The notes beneath the pieces are model-generated. The model made no database searches and was not told the DNA's origin. It saw nothing but the letters and a program-made list of their open reading frames with translations. Both the position numbers and the translations under genes were made by a program. 64,000 bases of DNA, taken from NCBI GenBank assembly GCA_013115135.1, contig JABANP010000005.1, forward strand, positions 248,001-312,000, in the 5' to 3' direction. The DNA comes from Perkinsus olseni. Taxonomy: Eukaryota > Perkinsozoa > Perkinsida > Perkinsidae. Of this stretch, positions 56,293 to 64,000 are shown piece by piece; position 1 is the stretch's first letter, and each line of letters begins with the position of its first letter.

Positions 56293-59130
56293 ATGCCACG
56301 GTCATCAACACGGGCTTCACCTGTTGCGGCTGTTCCCCGAACGCAACCTGGATCGGTTATAGAGCACGGAGACCGCGAAGCTGTTAGGAAGGCGAAAGCA
56401 GACGGAAGGATCCCTGTGAAGCCTCCGGTCGTGGGGATAGACCAGGCCCTGCTGGTAGCTCCCCCTGATCTGCCGTTGCCGAGCAGACATGGCAGGTCCT
56501 TCGATACGGTCTACTGCAGCGATTCGGTTCATTCAGAGCAGCTGCTGAATGGTTCGGGCATCACTATGACGGGAAGATGAACCTTGAGGAGTTCAAAAAC
56601 ACGATAGCGATGATGCGTCCTGGCGACGTGCCCGGTCGACAGAGCGTGCTCCCGCCGGGGGTGAGCTGTTGCTCGGCCTGTTCCCCGGGATTGGTCAAAA
56701 GCCTGGTGATCGACTGGCTTTACTCAGGTGGCACCCTATGAGCTGTTCGGCGTTATGGACTCTGCGGGCTCGGGGGAAATAGATCTTGCAGCTCTGATGC
56801 AGAGCTACTGGGAGGTCGAATTCCGAGGGGCTGCGCGGGACCCGAGTCCAGTAACTAGTGAGTGACCGACTGATGAAGGACGCAAGCGCCCCTTTCTCCA
56901 CGCAGCGATCATGGTGGGGTTTCACTTGCCTCAGACGAGAGGAGAAACTCGGTCTCCTGGGGGTCGAAGCAACTCGGCCAGCTTGAGACGTAGTCACCGC
57001 ACCGCTGCTGTTCTCGCGTTTCGCAATGCGAGGTACGGTGGGGAGATGTGCAGGTTACCCTCGAGGAAGCTCAGTCGCTCAGCCTGAGAGCTTCAGGTAT
57101 GACGATGCCATTGTGAACGCTAAGCAAGCGCTCCGTGACGCAACTGGGGCAGCGAACTCGGCAGGGGACGCCTTGGTCGAGTTGCTGTTGCTGTCTCGCG
57201 CATATGCAGCCAGCAGCCAGCATGATCTTGGGGCCGGCTTTGTGGATACCTTAATGCTGGCAGTGAGTGGACGCTCGAAGATTTTCCGGCCCGGTAGACT
57301 CTGCCGAGTGGAAGTCTTTTTTTCTGCGCAGTTCGTCGAATCTTATGTCGTTGATGAGAATCATAATTTTTGTTCGATGCCGAATCGTAAACAGCGGGAT
57401 TTGCATCAGTACCCCGTGGTCGAAGGGGAGAAGACTGCCGTGGTTGCCAACTTGCCACTGCATGTTCGAGCAAGTCTTGAATGTAACATAGCCGAGATCT
57501 GCGAGATGCATGGTAAACACTTGGAGGCTGAGGCTTACTATCAGAAGTAGCGCGCAAGCTCGTGAGAACGCTTGCCCGCCGATCCAGATTAGATATATAA
57601 CCACGGTGACGCGAGGGTTCGGAGCCGAGAGCCTCGCTGCTGGGGACGCCTTCAACTTGGTGAGCGCGGTCGGCCTTCTTAGCTGTCTCAAGTGAGGCTC
57701 GCACAGGTTGCTTGCTTTCAACTGAAACGCAGTAGCGAATCGGGCAGCAGCGGTGAGCACCTATCGGATGCTCTCGTGAGTCCTCGCCTACCGCGTGAGA
57801 TGTTCCTGGGGATGCCTTCAAGGTTCTGGCTCGCAAGTGTTTGGCCATCCGAGAGAAGCTCCTGCCCTACCCTAGCCTCCACGTAGCAGATAGTCACTGC
57901 AATGTGGCGCTGCTGGCCAGACACCTTCAAGGTCGTCGTCCGATCTCTGCATTCCGAGTCCACCTCAGTTCTCACTCAGACCCTGGCCTTGCAGTCAAGC
58001 ACCTTCACAAGGCCTTTGGCCATAAGAGAGGCTTTATTTGGGCTCGATAGTCTCCCAGTGGCCGACGTGAAGTACTCGGAAACCACGATTGAGGATGTCG
58101 GTGCCTCCGCTGGTCGACAGATACAGCCTGGGTTTGGCGCTGTGTGCTCTGCAGCAGCCGCCTTCGCAGTCTGCCCTCGGCTTTCTCACGGCCGCTCAGG
58201 CTATTAGAATAAGAGAGCTAGGCCCCAAGCACACTGACAGTGTCCTAGCTACGGAGGTGACTCTTCCGTTCATCCGTGGCGCTCATACTCTTCGACCCAG
58301 GCGGTAGAACGAGCGAAACGTATCATCGCCGATCTATCTCTTAAAGGAGACGGGACAATAGCGACAGAGGCAGAGTTCACTAAGCTTGGTGGTAATTCGG
58401 ACGTCGATTCCCCAGCACCCTCGAGGTCGATAAACCTCAGGGGTCGACCGGCAACCCATAGAGCTCCCTGTCATACAGTTGCCAGCCCCGGACGGTGTTG
58501 GCTGGGAAGTCAATCCTGCTGCAGCTGCACTGCTAGCGGCGCATGAGATACCGCTGTCGCAGATTGATGCCTCGGGGTCGCCTGTGTGGCCCATAGACGT
58601 GAGCTTACTCGAATGAGCTTTCTTCTTGCGGCCGGTCGCGATAGCAGTTCCGATCATCCGGCCGGCCGAAGCCAGCGCTGCCTTTGGTAAAACACGACGG
58701 AACACCGGTCCGAGTGGGAGAGGCCGCCGCAATGGCCGTGAACCCGTGCCTCGTCACCACTCTGCATGGTAGCGACCTTATCGACGCAGCACGTTTGAAT
58801 CAGCTAGCTCAAAGGTCCGTTGTCGAGCGGGTCTAGGGACAGCAAGGGCATCCTCACGGTCGCCAAAGTCCGTCTCGGTGCCAACAGCGTTGGAGTGGAT
58901 GCGTTGAATGCGAAGGGGCAACTCATCGGCTACTTCGAGTGGGTGCTGGTTTTCGCTGGGCATGGACGTGACGGTTGCTGCCGCGAGGTGCACAGTTCCA
59001 GTCGACAGTGTGAACTGGGATCTAGGCCGACATCTCCGGCGTCTCGAAGAGTACATGAAGCACGGTGATGAACAGCCGACTCAGGACGAATGGTACGAGG
59101 CGTTTTCTATTCCTGTAAGATGAAGGGCCA
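56293..59130 (+). CDS. EF-hand and TPR (kinesin-light-chain-type) protein, possibly fused to the MYND finger
   Basis: Exons join in frame. PVVGIDQALLRFGSFRAAAE continues WFGHHYDGKMNLEEFKNTIA, an RFGS module like those of the gene at 13.8 kb. Next is VAPYELFGVMDSAGSGEIDL, an EF-hand with loop DSAGSGEIDLAA. TPR segments follow: RYDDAIVNAKQALRDATGAA, NIAEICEMHGKHLEAEAYYQ, CLAIREKLLPYPSLHVADSH, TAAQAIRIRELGPKHTDSVL. Then AVERAKRIIADLSLKGDGTI, WEVNPAAAALLAAHEIPLSQ and GTPVRVGEAAAMAVNPCLVT continue over phase-matched introns. One implied intron is only 22 nt (58815-58836). The region after 58.9 kb is less certain. The repeats suggest a calcium-responsive scaffold; no enzyme domain is seen. Confidence 0.5.
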
Positions 59131-59163
59131 CTCTTCTCTCTGAGTGGTGACCAAGCAGGTCTC

Positions 59164-60558
59164 TTGACGACCCCACGCTATGCAGCTCTATGTGGGACAC
59201 TGATGCCTGGTGCTCGCCATTGGGCCGGGACCTGCAGCTGGCGCGATCAAATCCTGAGCTGTTGGACTACGCAACTGCAGTGCGCGATCTGTCGTCCACG
59301 ATTCAGTTGCGCTTGCACTGCATGTAGGAGTCATCTGACAGCCGCGGGGAGTGAGAGACTTTGAGGGTGCTTCTTGAAGGTACGTGAACTATTTCTGTAC
59401 GAGCTCAGAGAAGGACAGAGTCCTCGATGATTTGAAACTGGTTCTGGAGGCAGCGCGGCAGCTGCGAGGAAAGCCAGAAGCTGTCGACCATACTTCAGGT
59501 CGGCACCTCCCTCCCATCGTCGCGCCAGGGAGAGCGGTTGCATTGTGCATTCTCGCCAGGTGATTGTGAAGGTTGGTCGTGCTCTTAAAAGTGAAGAGAG
59601 CGATCGAGGAGGCGGAGCTGCTCAAGGATTGAAGTGCTCTTGGCTCGCGTCGCGTAGAACAATCATACAGCCCCTCAGGCTGTCCGTGGTGTTCGACCTT
59701 GTGAACATCGAGGGGGAGCACATCTCGCTTATCGAGTACTTGGTGCAGCAGCTGAGGGATCGACGGCCATCCCTGCTGCAATTCGAAGATGAGTTGGACA
59801 AGGTACAGCAGAGAAAACTAGTTGCATAGCTGGGCTTAGCCCGGCTGCGCTCGGTTTAGGTTTTGCAGAGCAGAAGGGTTCACGTGACGGACGTGTTCGA
59901 CTTCCTTGGACGCTTCAGAAGCATCGTGGGAACCCTGAGTGATGCCTTTGACGTCATTATCGCCGTAACATATTCACTAAGGTACGCCAGCGGCCGACAC
60001 TGCGGCATCCAGAACCGGAGAAGGAGCTCTGGCTGAGGGTCTGCGGCGCGCTCGGTCTCTTGGAGAACAAGCGGTGGACGAGTTTGATGCCCTCGCTAGT
60101 GGAATAGAGCAGCAAACTCAAGTCCTCTACTCACAGCAAGATGAGCCCTTTAGGACACTGCGCCGCATCTTAGGGAATGTTGGTCCATCTGGGAGCTCGC
60201 AATCAGAGCTCCACGGCGATGTTGTCAGACTCGTGGCCTACCATGGTGATGTAATGGTAGAAACTTGCGAACGACCGCTCCATTCTGTTAGCTCCAACAC
60301 ACGCTGGAACGAATAGCTGACCTTCTCAACCGCATGATAAGCGTTGCAAATAGCATCGATGAGAATGATGAAGAGTAGTTGGCGCCGCCAACTTGGCGGG
60401 TGTCAAGTGCTTCGGGATGGACAGCCAGGCTCAGATATAGCGATGAGCAAGACGGATCTGATCCAGAAGGATCTGGCCCCGAAGGCTCCGACTACGATGA
60501 GGCAGTACCTGATGAGGAGGAGTCGTCGGGGATGGAAAGCAGCGACCTGGACGTGTGA
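59164..60558 (+). CDS. Hypothetical multi-exon gene with acidic C-terminus
   Basis: Plus-strand exons read WDTDAWCSPLGRDLQLARSN with LLDYATAVRDLSSTIQLRLH, then SSEKDRVLDDLKLVLEAARQ, then VVFDLVNIEGEHISLIEYLV with LLQFEDELDKVQQRKLVA. Next come VDEFDALASGIEQQTQVLYS and LLNRMISVANSIDENDE. The final exon, SDEQDGSDPEGSGPEGSDYD, ends SSDLDV at TGA 60556-60558. No family was recognised. It may be a continuation of the TPR gene. Its last two exons are duplicated, in degraded form, at 63.6-64.0 kb. Confidence 0.4.
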
Positions 60559-61153
60559 TGGCCATGATTTCTACGGACTTTTCCGTGACCTGTCGAGCCT
60601 TTAGTTCGTACCCTCACCTGTGAACTCTCCTGAGGGATCGCGTTGCAGATGTGTTTTCCATGTCATCTCAATGCCGCACATAGATTGCATGACGAGCCTT
60701 AGCGCGAAGCGCGAAGCCCTTACTGAGAGTCTGGAGAAGGAACGGGTGGAGATGGTTGGTGGTCGTAGTACGACCACCGAAAGGCGCGAAAGTCGAGGGT
60801 ACGACCGTCGTACCCTCGCCAAGTCGCCACCGATATGTCCGGGCTTCACGCGAGCCTTTGGGAGTGCGGGGTGATGACGGCGGGACTTCGGTCATTCACC
60901 GCCAGACGATTGTCGTTAATAATCATCCGACGGACGCAGTCCCAATGTGTATCGGAGCCCAACCGTTGACGCGACATGATGGACCCGTGGCTTTGCGCTC
61001 CGTCATCAGATAACGAACTTTCAGAACCACAGACTCGTGCGTCATCAAATTTGGAATAACTAAATCAGGCCCTGGTTGGATTGAAGAAAGATAAGCAAAA
61101 GTGGGCTGTTCTGACTATCGATCACGACACTCCCCGTAAGAACTGCTACCTTT
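60559..61153. other. Spacer with two perfect palindromes
   Basis: Holds ggtggtcgtagtacgaccacc (about 60758-60778) and cgagggtacgaccgtcgtaccctcg (about 60794-60818). A plus-strand frame near 60670 (MPHIDCMTSLSAKREALTES) spans them but is unsupported. Confidence 0.45.
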
Positions 61154-61577
61154 GAATAAGGTCACCACTTAGTGAGTGGCACTTACCACAGCAATAGCGG
61201 TCCTTGTCATTCAGAGAAGTGCTCTTCGGAGGCGGTCGAGTTCCCTCCCGAGTACCTTTGCAGTGCCACTGCAGCTGTTACTCCGCTGGAGTTGATAGCG
61301 AGCAGGATATCCGACGTCAAACATAACAGCTTGGTATTACCAAGTTGGTAACGAGGCCCTGGTTCGCACTACGCACTAACTAGGCTTCTATGAGTCCATC
61401 GATGTCAATTTTCACGGTTTTTTCATTCTTGTCTCGCCAGATCACGGTCGCAGTTTGATTGAACAGTACTATGTACGTTTCTGTTGGCGATTACCTCGCG
61501 AGCGTTAGCCACTTCAGCAGTATGCTTCAACGAATTTCTCCCCCGTTATTCCCAATCATGGAGTTTGCAGGGGCCGT
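61154..61577 (+). repeat. Direct repeat, copy 1 (about 420 bp)
   Basis: Nearly identical to 62432-62827. It differs by two short insertions: agtgagtggcactt near 61171, and a palindromic ttggtattaccaag near 61332. A few point changes also differ, including one that turns a Gly codon into TGA. The sharp end of identity after gggccgt marks the repeat edge. Confidence 0.88.
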
Positions 61578-61860
61578 TAACTTCTGCTACATGGAGCAGA
61601 ATGCTTCCCAGGTGGACAGGTTCTGCGTAGGTGCCTTCTTTATCCGTCTCCGTGGCCCTTCGTTAGGGAAATGCTATACAAATTTCCGAAGATGGCGTCA
61701 GCAGCACTCAGACCGGGCGCCATGGTGGTTCGATAGCCATCGTGGCTGTACCTTTGAAACGCGACAATTGCATGGCCAAACTGTGGCCTGCGACGAGTTC
61801 ATATCCTTCTTCTCTGTCGAAGTGGAGAGACTTGTAGAGCCGTATTCATCGCACTCATGA
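61471..61860 (+). CDS. Hypothetical protein, possibly secreted, repeat copy 1
   Basis: The frame from ATG 61471 reads MYVSVGDYLASVSHFSSMLQ, ISPPLFPIMEFAGAVNFCYM and RFCVGAFFIRLRGPSLGKCY, then a Trp/His-rich section ending EPYSSHS. Upstream in the same frame, MSPSMSIFTVFSFLSRQITV looks like a signal segment but is cut off by TGA at 61457-61459. The second copy has Gly at that codon. No family recognised. In this copy the signal would be lost unless the stop is bypassed or an error. Confidence 0.4.
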   Translation: MYVSVGDYLASVSHFSSMLQRISPPLFPIMEFAGAVNFCYMEQNASQVDRFCVGAFFIRLRGPSLGKCYTNFRRWRQQHSDRAPWWFDSHRGCTFETRQLHGQTVACDEFISFFSVEVERLVEPYSSHS

Positions 61861-62431
61861 TTGGCGTGACATCAACAAGTGGTTGATATTTCAATAACAG
61901 CAGCACACTACCGCAGTCAAATTCATGTATCTCAGGATTACACCAGATCATTCTTGCAGTACGACGAGTTATCAGGGGTAAGTTCGCCTTGCCAACGCGG
62001 CGTCGGTGACAGCCTTCCGTATCACGAATCGTGAGAATGATGGGGTCTAGCTGGGAGCACGAACGAGACCCTCACTTGGTATGCCCCATTCTGAAACTAT
62101 CGGGACGGGTTTATGAGGTCGACTAAACTCAGCTAAATGGCTGGCTCAGTGACTGGGGAGCTGAGTCGGTTGCCTCAGTAGTGGGCGTCGTTAGGTTAAC
62201 TGAGTGATCGTTTCACTACACAGCCTTAGTGGACCGAAACTATGGTGTTCCACCAATGCTCGTTGACTTTCCCGTGATCCGCATATCATCAATTATTGAG
62301 CTCGTCCGTTACCCTGGTTCGCTTGCGACGATAAGTACGCTCGATAACATCACCAAGCACGTCGATGAAGAAGTCGCCCGGCGACCCCTCATGATGCGCT
62401 TACATAAAGGATGGGGTCGACGGAAAGTGGT
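61861..62431. other. Spacer between the direct repeats
   Basis: A plus-strand frame at 62229-62519 (PPMLVDFPVIRISSIIELVR) runs into the second repeat, but no start or splice support was found. Confidence 0.25.
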
Positions 62432-62827
62432 GAATAAGATCACCACTTACCACAGCAATAGCGGTCCTTGTCATTCAGAGAAGTGCTCTTCGGAGGCGGT
62501 CGAGTTCCCTCCCGAGTAGTTTTGCAGTGCCACTGCAGCTGTTACTCCACTGGAGTTGATAGCGAGCAGGATATCCGACGTCAAACATAACAGCCTGGTA
62601 ACGAGGCCCTGGTTCGCACTACGCACTAACTAGGCTTCTATGAGTCCATCGATGTCAATTTTTACGGTGCTTTCATTCTTGTCTCGCCAGATCACGGTCG
62701 CAGTTGGATTGAACAGTGCTATGTACGTTTCTGTTGGCGATTACCTCGCGAGCGTTAGCCACTTCAGCAGTATGCTTCAACGAATTTCTCCCCCGTTATT
62801 CCCAATCATGGAGTTTGCGGGGGCCGT
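62432..62827 (+). repeat. Direct repeat, copy 2 (about 400 bp)
   Basis: Partner of 61154-61577. After its end the two loci diverge at once, but weaker similarity resumes: atttccgaagatggcgtcag near 61681 matches gtttccgaaaatggcgtctg near 63030. The original duplication was therefore longer and older than the near-identical part. Confidence 0.88.
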
Positions 62828-62885
62828 GCCTGGGGTGAGCCACTTACTTACCGTAAGTGGCTGTCTTATTGACGCAGTTGGCTGA
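62640..62885 (+). CDS. Hypothetical protein, repeat copy 2, truncated
   Basis: ATG 62640 opens an uninterrupted frame: MSPSMSIFTVLSFLSRQITV, then AVGLNSAMYVSVGDYLASVS and ISPPLFPIMEFAGAV. After that, instead of the NFCYM continuation of copy 1, it reads PGVSHLLTVSGCLIDAVG and stops. The signal-like start is intact but the C-terminal half is replaced. It is a truncated paralogue or a gene with a different last exon. Confidence 0.4.
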   Translation: MSPSMSIFTVLSFLSRQITVAVGLNSAMYVSVGDYLASVSHFSSMLQRISPPLFPIMEFAGAVPGVSHLLTVSGCLIDAVG

Positions 62886-63619
62886 GTAGGCTTCACCTCC
62901 CGTTGCTAGGTCGAATACCTGCCTGGCCGAGTGCTCAGCCTCCGCGTCGCCGACGCGGTGTCGGTCCCGCTATAGAGCGAGACTCTCTCACAGAGTCCTT
63001 CACTTATCCTTCTCTGTGGCCTGCCGTAGAGGTTTCCGAAAATGGCGTCTGCATCACTCGGGCCAGACGCCGAAGATTAGGCTCGATTGCTATCGGAGCT
63101 CTACCATTGGGTCGCCAAAACAAAGCCATTTATATTATTTTTTTCTTTCACAGTCCAGAGAGTCGCTGGGTCGGCGTCCATGGGCTTAATGATCGAATTG
63201 ATAGAAACAACTCTGAAGGAACTTGAATCCAGACTTGGTCAAGTGAGTGTCTGCATTGCATGATCTCTAAGGCCGCGAAATGCTCGTGATCAGATATACC
63301 CGGTGTCACAAAGTGCAGTCACTCTTCCTGGCACTCACGTTGTAAGATTAGAAGGCGCGACGAGAAATAGCGCAGGAGATTGGATAAAAGCCGGCAGCCT
63401 GGTGTGTGTACGGCAGTTGGATTCGTCTATCAATGACTAGCATCACTTGACGGTGTTACTGGCCCAGTATCACTGGGGTTGGATTACCATATGACATATG
63501 GTAATCCAACCCCATATGTGGTGCGAGCCCATATCACATATGGCATATGTACACTTTCGTTGATGGTAACCCCGTGTACATAAAATGTTCGAGCTGCGCA
63601 TTTCAACGAGCCATATATC
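62886..63619. other. Degenerate region with a perfect palindrome
   Basis: Contains decayed similarity to the copy 1 coding region near 62990-63110. It also holds a 39-nt perfect palindrome at 63475-63513 (19-nt arms, ggggttggattaccatatg, around a single A) with further catatg words beyond it. Confidence 0.6.
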
Positions 63620-64000
63620 CTCAACCGCATGAAAAGCATGACAGAGAGCATTGTCGGGCATGTCGGAGTGCAGTCCGAGGGTGTGAAACTCTCGCTAGAT
63701 ATAGCGATGATGAAGGGGGATCCGACGGTCGGACGAGATCCGACCGAGCCCTCAGGGTCGGAATCCGATTACTATATGGAAGTATCCGCTCAGCGGATTC
63801 CGCTGAGGTCCTCAGCCTGCGGAGGAATCGTCTAGGATTCGAGGCAGCGACTTCGACCGTCGAAGTTCGACGTGTGATGGCCATGATTTCTCCAGGCTTT
63901 GCCTTGACCTGTCGAGCGTTGAGTTCTTACTATCACACGCGCCTTCTCCTGAGGGATGCTTTTCAGGTGTGTTTTTCATGTCATCCCGATGCCTTACATA
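63620..64000 (+). repeat. Partial duplicate of the 3' end of the gene at 60.3-60.7 kb
   Basis: The order of matching words is the same: ctcaaccgcatga, gatatagcgatga, gacgtgtgatggccatgatt, gacctgtcgagc, ctcctgagggat and catgtcat. The intervening coding sequence has diverged and the acidic exon no longer reads as in the parent. It runs to the window edge. Confidence 0.82.

Noticed and set aside
58440..58620. E3-binding domain of 2-oxoacid dehydrogenase E2 (NPAAAALLAAHEIPLSQ)
   Set aside because: A short helical resemblance only; the surrounding exons show no lipoyl or catalytic domain.

Overview
The window looks like nuclear DNA of a gene-dense unicellular eukaryote. Coding stretches are cut by many short GT-AG introns, mostly 43-60 nt and some apparently 22-33 nt. 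Genes lie on both strands with short spacers. Recognisable products are typically eukaryotic: RAD9, symplekin, a TRIT1/MOD5-type tRNA isopentenyltransferase with zinc finger, EFG1, a PAM2 protein, MYND, ankyrin and EF-hand proteins, and mitochondrial F1 gamma. The overall style recalls alveolate protists such as Perkinsus, but that is an impression, not a measured assignment. Gene models below were spliced by eye and joined by reading frame. Layout: 0-5 kb holds the 3' end of an ankyrin-repeat gene and a large membrane-protein gene. 5.7-9.1 kb holds three secreted-protein genes on the minus strand: a mucin-like Thr/Ser-rich protein, a 51-residue Cys-rich peptide and a Cys-cluster protein. 9.3-12 kb holds F1 gamma and a Q-rich PAM2 protein. 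12-16.7 kb holds unrecognised genes and an EF-hand gene. 17-31 kb is informational: tRNA isopentenyltransferase, RAD9 and symplekin, all on the minus strand. 31.7-33 kb is an ankyrin gene. 33.9-41.2 kb is a tandem minus-strand array of six intact paralogues of a small secreted four-cysteine family, plus one possible degenerate copy, with a tRNA-Pro inside. 41-48 kb holds EFG1 and several unrecognised genes. 48.3-53.2 kb encodes an acidic membrane protein and a J-domain/thioredoxin-fold protein. 53.3-54.3 kb encodes a homologue of bacterial signal peptidase II (LspA). 54.6-60.6 kb holds a possible propeller protein and a MYND / EF-hand / TPR locus. 60.6-64 kb is a duplicated, partly degenerate region with palindromes. 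How the genes may work together: the most striking point is that several secreted proteins here carry N-termini that read like bacterial lipoprotein signals. They have a short basic n-region, a hydrophobic core and a lipobox such as LSGC, LEGC, LQGC or IQGC. In each, a phase-2 intron falls just before or within four codons of the lipobox cysteine. The same window encodes a protein retaining the LspA motifs, including both catalytic aspartates. LspA cleaves prolipoproteins immediately before that cysteine. The idea that this organism matures lipobox proteins by a bacterial-type route is inference, but it rests on features visible in the sequence and is testable. Several genes also show single-base frame breaks, for example in the P-loop of the isopentenyltransferase and in the mucin repeats. 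These are either assembly indels or real lesions.
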